Source: Primulina eburnea (lineage: Eukaryota; Streptophyta; Magnoliopsida; Lamiales; Gesneriaceae). Taken from it: a stretch of DNA of 64,000 nucleotides. The notes beneath the pieces were generated by a model, which saw only the letters and a program-made list of their open reading frames with translations, searched no databases and was not told where the DNA came from. Location of the stretch: positions 44,338,051 through 44,402,050 of the forward strand of contig NC_133108.1 of NCBI RefSeq assembly GCF_022965805.1. Reading direction: 5' to 3'. A program made the translations under genes and the position numbers. This document shows, one piece after another, positions 36,331 to 48,300 of the stretch. Within the stretch, counting starts at the first letter, position 1; the number at the start of each line of letters is the position of its first letter.

Positions 36331-36611
36331 TATGGGATGAGAAGCCCAAGATCCATAACCTAACTCCAGTTGTGGCTTCGAGTTTTTCCCACGTCAATTT
36401 AATGTTATCTGAAAGTTTATCTGCATCCAAATTCATGAACCAAGCACCACATGGATTCACCAAATGATCAAAGAAAACCAAGCACGTCATTAGTTATATG
36501 AAAGTTAGATATCCCAATTACAATTTTGTAAAGTGGAATTTAACCAAATTTAAATAAAGCAAACACAAATTGATTCATCTTCTAGACCCCTTGCACCAAT
36601 TTGGCAACACA
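36331..36611. repeat. Second copy of the duplicated segment at 27521-27836
   Basis: TGGGATGAGAAGCCCAAGAT and the following 280 bp match the upstream copy in the same orientation, with one deletion of about 50 bp. The two copies bracket the plus-strand Aux/IAA gene at a spacing of about 8.8 kb. Confidence 0.75.
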
Positions 36612-37188
36612 GTTCATCTTTCACAATGAATATATGGACCAAATTTCAACGAAAACTATACCAACAGGTTAAATTTCAAAAGTCCATGTATCGATTTGGA
36701 CAATCAACATAGTTTAAGAAGCAAAATGGATTCGGTTCCGTTTCCCTCTTATGTCATTTATGAGCACTCAGTTTCTCATCAAACGGACCAAACACCACAT
36801 GCCTTCACATTAGCTTTGCAGGAGACATCCAAAACATTATCAATGGAAAACCTAACTTTTCACATGTTGGAAACTGCTCTATTCAATAATTCAAGAACTA
36901 CCAACTTTCGGTGTATAATTTAACAACGTTAATGTGATTTCTTAAATTCTAAACAGCGATAAGGGTCCTATCGAACCGATTTGGGCAGCACAACTCGATG
37001 AAAAAATCTGCTGAATGCAGAAAGAGTTCTAGTATTAGTCGACACATCTAAGTGCGATTTAGTTCAACCTGAACTCATCACTCATCTCTTATAAGTACAG
37101 AAATACAAACCGAATTCAAAAGTATAAGCATGTGCAGATACATAAATCAATCAATAACACAAAGACAAGCTGGTTGTTGCCAAACGTC
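36612..37188. other. Intergenic DNA, nothing recognised
   Basis: A 75-codon ORF at 36696-36923 has no recognisable motif. No element boundary was found. Confidence 0.5.
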
Positions 37189-37354
37189 TGTTAGAGTAGA
37201 TGCCCTACAGGTTAATAGTTGGCTAGGGACTGTATAATCAAAGACTTTATTGCATCATAAAAAATTATATTATATTAAAATAAAGATTGTTTATTACACT
37301 TTAGTCAATAAATTCCCTAGCCAACCATTTACTTACAGGACATCTACTCTAACA
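37189..37354. mobile_element. 166-bp MITE with 41-bp inverted ends and ACGTC target duplication
   Basis: The left end, TGTTAGAGTAGATGCCCTAC to TTGGCTAGGGA, pairs with the reverse complement of the right end over about 41 bp with a few mismatches. ACGTC flanks it at 37184-37188 and 37355-37359, a perfect 5-bp target-site duplication. The centre is AT-rich and non-coding. The TG..CA ends also resemble a small LTR, but the long inverted repeat favours a MITE. Confidence 0.8.
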
Positions 37355-37675
37355 ACGTCATACATTGGCCGCCGCCACAAGTGAATACAAACAAAACCAT
37401 CACAGATTAACCGGAATTCATATCCTCCGTAAAAACAAATCATTAAATTTGTAAAATAATATCGCCCATGGAAATTTCCTGATCGGAATGTAATTTCCTG
37501 GCATTAAACTCTAGCAGTAATGAGCTTTGTTAGGTTTCAGAAAGAATGGAACCTGATGGAGACTGTTGCCTTGATATGGAGCTGGCTGAAAGCGAAACTT
37601 CTGGCTGAAAGCGAAACTTCTACAAAATTAGTTGGTTATTTCAAAATTTCACGAATTTTTGTTTGTGAAACAGGT

Positions 37676-37795
37676 CATATTGATATTTACAAGTAATACT
37701 CTTAGTATAAAAAATAATATTTTTTCATAGATGATCCAAAAAAGTTATACGTCTCACAAATTACGATCCGTGAGACCATCTCACACAAATTTTGT
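37676..37795 (-). mobile_element. MITE-like element, family M1 copy 3 (partial)
   Basis: On the minus strand it carries TTTGTGTGAGATGGTCTCAC near its start, ATTTGTGAGACGTATAACTT, and an AAAAAATATTATTTTTTATA middle, matching the two copies near 18 kb. The distal half with the second palindrome is missing. Confidence 0.65.
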
Positions 37796-38825
37796 CTTAA
37801 CAAAATAATTTTGAGGTAACGTTTATTTATTCATTTAATGAAAAGAATAAGCATTTTAATCGTGTATATTATTTATCAGATTTATTTTTACAACACTTAC
37901 ATATTAGATATATAATTTTAATAAGCTTCATCAAATCATATCTTATTTGTGGAAATAGAAGTAGGCACATTTGATTAACATAATAACAAAATTGTATTAT
38001 CTATTTACAATTTTGATATTATATATTATCAAATTTGTATCTTAATTTGTTATTTTGGTTTTTATAATTTTAAATTTTTCCTACACGGCAACAATGATGC
38101 TAATATGATACTGGTATGACGTTGACGCTTGTAATAAAATGTCAACATTTTTTATATCAAAAGACTAAAATTGTAAAAAAAAATGAAGATGCATTGACTA
38201 ATATTGATATTTTATAACATAAAATACAAAAAGAATATTGTATTATTTTACCAAATAAAAAAAATATTACATGAATAATTACATATACCACCTTTGAGTT
38301 TTGTCATCTTTACAAAAAAATATAATTATTTTTACATATAAGGTTTGCACCAAGTAACAAATAAATCCGATGATTTTACAATTATATGGCCCCTTTTTAG
38401 TTTGTATTTATCTTACATTGAGCACTCTTAAATTTGTATTTATGTTAAATCTTTAAGAAGTAATTAAAATGAAGATATTAAGTTGTATTAATTAGATCGA
38501 TGAATTCAAATACATAGAGTTGTATTTTTGTAATTTTAGAGGAAAAATATCGTGAATTTCTGATTCACTCTTGCATTTTTATATGATATTCAATGTTAAT
38601 TACAATAAATTTCAAATTCACTCAATAATGATGTCATTTAAAATTCATTCTATTTGTGAAATTAATAAATAAATAAATTATATGAATTTAAAATTTGATA
38701 TATTATTTCATTGTTAATAATAAAATTATAATTAATTTATGCATCCTTGGGTGTTCCATAATAGAGATAATTAATGCTAAATGTTGAGCAGAAGAACCTT
38801 AGGATATATAAATAAATTGAAACGT
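37796..38825. other. Very AT-rich intergenic DNA
   Basis: Long A/T runs, no ORF of note and no recognisable repeat ends. Confidence 0.6.
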
Positions 38826-38829
38826 CCAA

Positions 38830-40480
38830 GCAGCTTGATTCCCAAATGACAAATATTCTACGATCGAGTTTGCAATCACTGTGCATCGGCGTTTCAAGGC
38901 TCTTTGCCATTTTTCCTCAGCATCAGCTGGCTGAAGTGAGTTAAAATGATCAGGATCAGAGGCTGATCATAAATATTCAAGCAAATGATGAGCCAAGCCA
39001 AATGTGCATATAAGCAATATGTTCCTACTTTTCTACTACCGTTCTTTGCGAGACTGTGAGGGGTAGCAGTTTTAACCTGAGGGCTGTGAAAATATGGAAC
39101 TTGAACTCTTTTGGAGCCATCGGTAGGCGTTTCTAAGGATTATGATTTTCTACAGACGAAATTTCTCCATGGGCCTGCATATAGTTCATTCAAGTTACTA
39201 GTGGTGTTTGCCAGCACGGAAAATGAAGGCATCACATCCGAGTTTCAAGAATATGGAATCATTTGTGTTAATTGTCCCATATCGATTGAATAAATAACCT
39301 TTGAGTGATATATATGGGATTGGACAATCCTCCCCCCTTGAGCTAGCTTTTGGGGTTGAGTTAGGTCCAAGTTCCAATCTTAACATGGTATCAGAGCCCG
39401 GGTTTCACCGCCACGCTCCAGATGTTCATTCCTGGGCGTGAGAGGTTGGAATAAATAACCTTTGAGTGATATATATGGGATTGGACAATCCTCCCCCCTT
39501 AAACTAGCTTTTGGGGTTGAGTTAGGTCCAAGTTCCAATCTTAACAATTTGTCAATCAAATTAAAGCTTGTTTCAGAAATTTCACAAACCTTGTACTTTT
39601 GCATGGTCTGACAAGTTAAACATCGGTGTGCAGAATACATCATTGAGAAAGGGGAATTGCGCTAAAACAAAATAAAAAATGTACCAAAAATCTTTTAACG
39701 GACTCATAATGGAGAGACTTGATAAGTTTGGCTTATATACCCGAGTCTCGATGGTTTTAACCAGCTTGCTGGGGTAATCTAATACGTGCACACTTTCTAG
39801 ATCACGGCATTGAAGTAGCAGCCTCTCTGGGATCAAAGACATTAAAGTAGTGAAACTTGTTCAAAGAAACAATTAACTTTCAAAGAGGAGACACCAAGCT
39901 AGCCCTAAAGAATTTAAAAAAATACCCTGGATGTAAAATTCCACAAGAGTTAAGATTCAAGTAACTAAGGTTAGGACAATTCGACCACAAGCCCGCACCA
40001 AAAACCTCTTATTTAGGCCATAAAAAGAAACTCCATGCCAAGAACAAAAATAGAGAAGTTATAGTTGATAGGAACTCAAGTCCAAACCAGAAAAAACCCA
40101 TAATTAAGCTTGGTTTCTTCAACTGGCTTTGCTTGATAATTAGCTTTTGGAGCATAAGGTGATGCTTGCTGTCGTGTGTTCTCTGTAATTCCGTGTCATT
40201 TTCCTCTGTGTTGGTAGATTTTTCAGGATTGGGATCACAGATGGTCATATCGCAGTCCATAAAGATAAGGCAGCTGGGCTGCAGCAAAGTGAATGCCACC
40301 TGTACGTATACAAAAAGCTTGACAATGTACTTAAGAGTCAACCATAAGGGTCTGAAAGAGGGGTATGAGATTACTTGAAAGTGATGATAGGACAAAGAGA
40401 AAGTAGAAGCTTCGACAATGTCTCAGGATAGGCATTGCAGATCATCCCTATCCCAGTATCACTAATGCTAGACCTGCAAA
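38830..40480 (-). pseudogene. Decayed F-box/LRR gene remnant (SLOMO-like)
   Basis: Minus-strand fragments in the expected order resemble the C-terminal leucine-rich repeats of a plant F-box/LRR protein: SSISDTGIGMICNAYPETLS (about 40475-40405), MDCDMTICDPNPEKS and LMLQKLIIKQSQLKKPSL (40395-40110), NCPNLSYLNLNSCGILHP (about 39985-39930), then IPERLLLQCRDLESVHVLDY (39842-39750). The repeat after LKKPSL is out of frame, and only the C-terminal part exists here. A coding-like stretch on the same strand near 38830-38945 (LQPADAEEKWQRALKRR) may or may not belong. F-box/LRR proteins recruit substrates to SCF ubiquitin ligases. The likeness to Arabidopsis SLOW MOTION is from memory and unverified. 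A TRIM element is inserted downstream. Confidence 0.55.
39266..39546 (+). mobile_element. TRIM retroelement with intact 5-bp target duplication
   Basis: LTR1 (39266-39385, TGTTAATTGTCCC to CCAATCTTAACA) is followed at once by TGGTATCAGAGCC, the classic initiator-methionine tRNA primer-binding site. After about 50 bp of internal DNA a 5'-truncated second LTR starts (GAATAAATAACCTTTGAGTG) and ends at 39546 with the same CCAATCTTAACA. ATTTG flanks the element at 39261-39265 and 39547-39551. There is no coding capacity, so it is a terminal-repeat retrotransposon in miniature. The second LTR has lost about 25 bp at its 5' end. Confidence 0.88.
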
Positions 40481-40554
40481 TGAAATCCAGACGGAAAAAC
40501 ACTTTGTGGTCCTCATAATTGTCATTTCATAGTATGTATTTAGTAAATCGCATT

Positions 40555-42078
40555 CACTACAAAAAAACGGATCGCATAGCGACGGTTTTACATAAGCCGT
40601 CGCTAAATGTGCAACGGTTTTCTTTTAACCGTCGCTATATAGCGACGGTTTTAAATAGAACCGTCGCTAAATAAAATAAGCGACGGTTCACTACCACCCG
40701 TCGTTTTTTTAGCGATGGTGTATTGATTACCGTCGCTATTTTTGCAACTGTTTTCTATAAACTGTTGCTAATATTGCGACGGTATCATAAACTGTCGCAA
40801 TTTATTGCGACGATTTTTAATAAAACCGTCGCTATGCAAAACAAGCGACTGTTGACAAAAAACCGTCGTTCGTGTAGCGACGGTTTACGAAATACTGTCG
40901 CTCATTTTGCGACGGTTTACTAAAAACCGTCGCTCATTTAGCGACAGATTCAAAATAACCGTCGCTATTATAGCGACAGTTTAACATAAAATGTCGATAA
41001 TATTGCGATGTTTTAACCGCTAATAAAAATAAGCGACGGTGTTCTAAAAACCGTCGCTTTTTAGCAACGGTTTATAGTCAACCGTCGCTACTGTAACGAC
41101 AGTTTTTTGGACAACTGTCGCTAATATTAGGCGACGGGTTTATACATGTCGCCATGTGCGATGGTATAATGCAACCCGTCGCAATATACGGCAACGAATA
41201 AACATAAACCGTCGCCGATCTCGAACGGCGACGGTTTTGTATGAACCGTCGCCGATCTAGATCGGAGACGGTTTTTGAAGAAGCCGTCGCTATTAGCGAC
41301 GGTTAAAGACCTGTCCGTCGCAACTCGCGACGGTTTTCTCATAGCATGTCGCTATGATTCTATATATACCGAGGTTCGCGAACATTTTACATAAGCGATT
41401 TTCGTCTATCTCTGGTAGTAACGAATCTCTATAAATTTTCCGAAGTTTCGGTTTTTTATTTTGTACTAACTATTTCGTATTTATTTTGTAGATTTGCTAC
41501 TCGATGCGATTTTTCAGCGTTACGTGGAATTGCATGTCTTCGCGCAACATCAGGTTTTAAAGCTTTTTTTTTACAGAAAAATAATACATAATTTTATTTT
41601 TTGCGTAGTAGTTTATTTGTGTCAATTTAATACATTACTTTTTGCGTAAATTTAATATCTTCGCGCACATCAAGTGCGACTTTCATTAAACACCGTCGCT
41701 ATATTAAGCGACGGTTTTTATAAAAAAACCGCCGATTAATATAGCGACGGTTTTTATAAAAAAAACCGCCGATTAATATAGCGACGGTTTTTTAAAAACC
41801 GTCGCTTAATATAGCGACGAAACCGTCGCTTAATATAGCGACGGTGTGTAAAAACCGTCGCTTCATATAGCGACGATGTACTTATAACAGTCGCTTACAT
41901 TAGCGACGGTCGGCATATAAACCGTCGCTAATGAGCGACGGTCTTCTTCAACAAAACCGTCGCTTATAGCGACGGGAGTTGATAAATCGTCGCTTTCAGA
42001 AAGCGACGCTAACTTCTGTTACGGACCGCCAAACCGTCGCTTTTACCTTTTAGCGACGGTTTATTTTTTTTTGTAGTG
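40555..42078. mobile_element. Non-autonomous CACTA-type element with subterminal AGCGACGG repeats
   Basis: The ends are CACTACAAAAAAACGG and its near complement (TTTATTTTTTTTTGTAGTG), as in CACTA (En/Spm) transposons. Flanks are ATT and ATC, a weak 3-bp duplication. Both ends are packed with AGCGACGG and CCGTCGCT motifs in alternating orientation (40575-41355 and 41690-42060), forming dozens of small palindromes like the transposase-binding subterminal repeats of En/Spm. The middle (41360-41690) has a TATATATACCGAGG stretch and a leader-like region with GTAG/AG motifs, possibly the remains of the transposase promoter. No transposase frame exists. Its 40798-41299 segment recurs in the downstream array. 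Confidence 0.75.
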
Positions 42079-42359
42079 ATCGAAATTATTAATGAAGAAT
42101 TTGTGATCAAGTAAACAATCACTTCCACTAGCGACTGAAAAATGCCCACTTAGATCAAGCAAAATGGGAGTACTTGACATACCCAAATTTACCAGTCACG
42201 CGAAATAAAAATGCCAACCTCAAATTAGCAGCTGCAAGAGATAGAACTGAAGCATTTGAAAGCCGAATTGAAGTGAAACAATGTGGATATTTTTAAAGAC
42301 TTATACTTAAATTAAATTTACATATCCACGAGGTTCGAAAGTTTCCATACTTGATTTTA
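42079..42359. other. Spacer between CACTA element and array
   Basis: Unique AT-rich sequence with no gene. It separates the intact mini-transposon from the first promoter copy. Confidence 0.5.
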
Positions 42360-45300
42360 GTTAAATTACGTGGTTGAAAGACTTGTATTTTAAATTAAAT
42401 TTAATATCTTTTCGATGATATTTGTCATTCTCGTTCTAGAACTTTTAAATTGAACACTTTCCCAATTATAATGGATAAATATCATATTTTTGAAAAAGTA
42501 AAATAGTGATTATTTTTGTCTCAATCATCCAAAAACAATATATTTATGCTCTCGTTCCAAATATTTATTTATTATATTTTTCTCGAAAGGATAAAAAAAT
42601 TAGTTACATATTTTAAAAAAATTAATAAAATAAATTAAATAATTTTGCAAAATAAAATAGTGTATTTAATTTAATTTATAGATGATTATTAGATTTAAAT
42701 ATAATTTAAATCATTAATGAAATTGATTTTTTAATTTCATCATATATCGATTTATAATAATTCACATATATATTAAATCATTTTAGTAATTTATGTACAA
42801 GTTATCAATTTATCAAACGTAGTATACCAAAAATAATTTTATTCCTAGATAATATTTTTTTCAAAACAAATTAACAATTTATTTCTTAAGCATCTAAATT
42901 TCGTCCCATCTCTCCCTCACTTCACTACATCTAAACCCTAGCTTGAGAGCCGCCGCTTCTGTTCTTCTCGGCAATTTGACCTACGGTAAGTACTTAGGTT
43001 CGTATTCATCGATGTCAAGTTTACTATTTTGTATCCGTCGTAATCATGTATTTTAATTTGTGAAGTCGGGGCGCTTGATGTTGTAGATGATGATTTTTGA
43101 AATTTTAAATCTGAAAACGGGTTATTAGTACGTACGTGATTGTGTTACCTAGCCTTGTTTCTGTGTTTCCTGGTATTAAATTAGAATTTTAGGTGAAAAA
43201 TGTAATTTTTTCGTTCAATCTGAATCATGAAGGTGCAATTTATTGCGACGATTTTTAATAAAACAGTCGCTATGCAAAACAAGCGATGGTTGACAAAAAA
43301 CTGTCGCTCCTGTAGCGACGGTTTACGAAACATCGTCGTTCATTTTACGACTGTTTACTAAAAACCGTCGCTCATTTAGCGACAGATTCAAAATAATCGT
43401 CGCTATTGTATCGACAGTTTAACATAAATTGTCGTTAATATTGCGATGTTTTAACCGCTAATAAAAATAAGCGACGGTGTTCTAAAAACCGTCGCTTTTT
43501 AGCAACGGTTTATAGTCAACCGTCGCTACTGTAACGACGGTTTTTTGGACAACTGTCGCTAATATTAGGCGACGGGTTTGTACCTGTCGCCATGTGCGAC
43601 GGTATAATACAACCCGTCGCAATATACGGCGACGAATAAACATAAACCGTCGCCAATCGGCGACGGTGTTTGAAGAAGTCGTCGTTATTAGCGAAGTTGT
43701 GTACAACTTATCAATTTATCAAACTTAGTATACCAACAATAATTTTATTCCTAGATAATATTTTTTTTCAAAACAAATTAACAATTTATTTCTTAAGCAT
43801 CTAAATTTCGTCTCATCTCTCCCTCACTTTACTACATTTAAACCCTAGCTTGAGAGCCGCCGCTTCTATTGTTCTCGGCAATTTGACCTACAATTTGACC
43901 TACGGTAAGTACTTAGGTTCGTATTCATCGATGTCAAGTTTACTAATTTGTATCCCTCGTAATCATGTATTTTAATTTGTGAAGTCGTGGCGCTGATTGT
44001 TGTAGATGATGATTTTTGAAATTTTAAAACTCGTGAGCTGAAAACGGGTTATTAGTACGTTTGTGAAGTCGGGGCGCTTGATGTTGTAGATGATGATTTT
44101 TGAAATTTTAAAACTCGTGAGCTGAAAACGGGTTATTAGTACGTACGTGATTGTGTTACCTAGCCTTGTTTCTCTGTTTCCTGGTATTAACTTAGAATTT
44201 TGCGTGAAAAATGTAATTTTTTCGTTCAATCTGAATCATGAAGTTGCAATTGATTGCGACGATTTTTAATAAAAGCGTCGCTATGCAAAACAAGCGACGG
44301 TTGACAAAAAACCGTCGTTCCTGTAGCGACGGTTTACGAAACAGCGATGCGACGGTTTACTAAAAATCGTCGCTCATTTAGCGACAGATTTTGAAATAAG
44401 CGACGGTGTTCTAAAAACCGTCGCTACTGTAACGACGGTTTTTTGGACAATTGTCGCTAGTATTGGGCGACGGGTTTGTACCTGTCGCCATGTGGTCGGT
44501 ATAATACAACCCGACGCAATATACGACGACGAATAAACATAGCTTGATGTTATCGAATAAACATAGCTTCATAAACATATATTAGCGAATTTATGTACAA
44601 GTTATCAATTTATCAAACTTAGTATACCAAAAATAATTTTATTTTTAGATAATATTTTTTTCAAAACAAATTAACAATTTTTCTTAAGCATCTAAATTTC
44701 GTCACATCTCTCCCTCACTTCACTACATCTAAACCCTAGCTTGAGAGCCGTTGCTTCTGTTCTTCTCGGCAATTTGACCTACGGTAAGTACTTAGGTTCG
44801 TATTCATCGGTGCCAAGTTTACTATTTTGTATCCGTCGTAATAATGTATTTTAATTTGTGAAGTCGGGGCGCTTGATGTCGTAGATGATGATTTTTGAAA
44901 TTTTAAAACTCGTGAGCTGAAAACGGGTTATAAATATGTACGTGATTGTGTTATCTAGCCTTGTTTCTGTGTTTCCTGGTATTAACTTAGAATTTTGCGT
45001 GAAAAATGTAATTTTTTCGTTCAATCTGAATCATGAAGGTGCAATTTATTGTGACGCTTTTTAATAAAACCGTCGCTATGCAAAACAAGCGACGGTTGAC
45101 AAAAAACCGTCGCTACTTTAGCGACGGTTTACGAAACACCGTCTCTCATTTTGCAACGGTTTACTAAAAATAGTCGCTCATTTAGCGACAGATTCAAAAT
45201 AACCGTCGCCATTGTAGCGACAATTTAACAAAAATTGTCGCTAATATTGCGACGTTTTAATCGCTAATAAAAATAAGCAACGGTGTTCTAAAAACCGTCG

Positions 45301-48300
45301 CTTTTTAGCAACGGTTTATATTCAACCCTCGCTACTGTAACGACGGTTTTTTTTTACAACTGTCGCTAGTATTAGGCGACGGGTTTGTACCTGTCGCCAT
45401 GTGCGACGGTATAATACAACCCGTCGCAATATACGACGACGATTCGGCGACGGTTTTTATAAACCGTCGCAGATCGGCGACGGTTTTTGAAGAAGCCGTC
45501 GCTATTAGCGAATTTATGTACAAGTTATCCATTTATCAAACTTAGTATACCAAAAATAATTTTATTCCTAGATAATATTTTTTTCAAAACAAATTAACAA
45601 TTTATTTCTGAAGCATCTAAATTTCGTCCCATCTCTCCCTCACTTCACTACATCTAAACCCTAGCTTGAGAGCCGCCGCTTCTGTTCTTCTCGGCAATTT
45701 GACCTACAATTTGACCTACGGTAAGTACTTAGGTTCGTATTCATCGGTGTCAAGTTTACTACTTTGTATCAGTCGTAATCATGTATTTTAATTTGTGAAG
45801 TCGGGGCGCTGATTGTTGTAGATGATGATTTTTGAAATTTTAAAACTCGTGAGCTGAAAACGGGTTATTAGTACGTACGTGATTGTGTTACCAAGCCTTG
45901 TTTCTATGTTTCCTGGTATTAACTTAGAATTTTGCGTGAAAAATGTAATTTTTTCGTTCAATCTGAATCATGAAGGTGCAACGGTTTACGAAACACCGTC
46001 GCTCATTTTGCAACGGTTTACTAAAAACCGTTGCTCATTTATCGACAAATTCCAAATAACGTCGCTATTGTAGCGACAGTTTAACATAAACTGTCGCTAA
46101 TATTGCGACGTTTTAACCGCTATAAAAAATAAGCGACGGTGTTCTAAGAACCGTCGCTTTTTAGCAACGGTTTATAGTCAACCGTCACTACTGTAACGAC
46201 GGTTTTTTGGACAACTGTCGCTAGTATTAGGCGACGGGTTTGTACATGTCGCCATGTGCGACGGTATAATACAACCCGTCGCAATATACGGCGACGAATA
46301 AACATAAACCGTCGCCGTTCGTCGACGGTTTTTGAAGAAACCGTCACTATTAGCGAATTTATTTACAAGTTATCAATTTGTCAACTTATTATACCAAAAA
46401 TAATTTTATTCCTAGATAATATTTTTTTCAAAACAAATTAACAATTTATTTCTTAAGCATCTAAATTTCGTCACATCTCTCCCTCACTTCACTACATCTA
46501 AACCCTAGCTTGAGAGCCGCCGCTTCTGTTCTTCTCGACAATTTGACCTACGGTAAATACTTAGGTTCGTATTCATCGGTGTTAAGTTTACTATTTTGTA
46601 TCCGTCGTAATCAAATATTTTAATTTGTGAAGTCGGGGAGCTTGATGTTGTAGATGATGATTTTTGAAATTTTACAACTCGTGAGCTGAAAACGGGTTAT
46701 TAGTACGTACGTGATTGTGTTACCTAGCCTTGTTTCTGTGTTTCCTGGTATTAAGTTAGAATTTTGCGTGAAAAATGTAATTTTTTCGTTCAATCTGAAT
46801 CATGAAGGTGCAATTTATTGCGACGATTTTTAATAAAATCGTCGCTATGCAAAACAAGCGACGGTTGACAAAAAACCGTCGCTCCTGTAGCGACGGTTTA
46901 CGAAACACCGTCGCTCATTTTGCGACGGTTTACTAAAAACCGTCGCTCATTTAGCGACAGATTCCAAATAACGTCGCTATTGTAGCGACCGTTTAACATA
47001 AACTGTCGCTAATATTGCGACGTTTTAACCGCTATTAAAAATAAGCGACGGTGTTCTAAAAACAGTCGCTTTTTAGCAACAGTTTATAGTCAACCGTCAC
47101 TACTGTAACGACGGTTTTTTGGACAATTGTCGCTAGTATTAGGCGACGGGTTTGTACATGTCGCCATGTGCGACGGTATAATACAACTCGTCGCAATATA
47201 CGGCGACGAATAAACATAAACCGTCGCCGTTCGTCGACGGTTTTTGAAGAAACCGTCGCTATTAGCGAATTTATTTACAAGTTATCAATTTATCAGCTTA
47301 TTATACCAAAAATAATATTATTCCTAGATAATATTTTTTTCAAAACAAATTAACAATTTATTTCTTAAGCATCTAAATTTCGTCACATCTCTCCCTCACT
47401 TCACTACGTCTAAACCCTAGCTTGAGAGCCGCCGCTTCTTTTGTTCTCGACAATTTGACCTACGGTAAGTACTTAGGTTCGTATTCATCGGTGCCAAGTT
47501 TACTATTTTGTATCCGTCGTAATAATGTATTTTAATTTGTGAAGTCGGGGCGCTTGATGTCGTAGATGATGATTTTTGAAATTTTAAAACTCGTGAGCTG
47601 AAAACGGGTTATAAATATGTTCGTGATTGTTTTATCTAGCCTTGTTTCTGTGTTTCCTGGTATTAACTTAGAATTTTGCGTGAAAAATGTAATTTTTTCG
47701 TTCAATCTGAATCATGAAGGTGCAATTTATTGCGACGATTTTTAATAAAACCGTCGCTATGCAAAACAAGCGACGGTTGACAAAAAACCGTCGCTCCTGT
47801 AGCGACGGTTTACGAAACACCATCGCTCATTTTGCGACGGTTTACTAAAAACCGTCACTCATTTAGCGACATATTCCAAATAACGTCGCTATTGTAGCGA
47901 CAGTTTAACATAAAATGTCGCTAATATTGCGACGTTTTAACCGCTAATAAAAATTAGCGACGGTGTTCTAAAAACCGTCGCTTTTTAGCCACGGTTTTTA
48001 GTCAACCGTCACTACTGTAACGACGGTTTTTTGCACAACTGTCGCTAGTATTAGGCGAAGGGTTTGCACATGTTGCCATGTGCGACGGTATAATACAACC
48101 CGTCGCAATATACGGCGACGAATAAACATAAACCGTCGCCGTTCGTCGACGGTTTTTGAAGAAACCTTCGCTATTAGCGAATTTATTTACAAGTTATCAA
48201 TTTATCAACTTAGTATACCAAAAATAATTTTACTCTTAGATAATATTTTTTTCAAAACAAATTAACAATTTATTTCTTAAGCATCTAAATTTCGTCACAT

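Noticed and set aside
46256..48265. Three near-identical 61-codon ORFs (MRRYNTTRRNIRRRININRR) at 46256, 47168 and 48080
   Set aside because: They are translations of the repeated CACTA/promoter array, recur at the unit spacing and end in AT-rich promoter sequence. They are by-products of the repeat, not genes.
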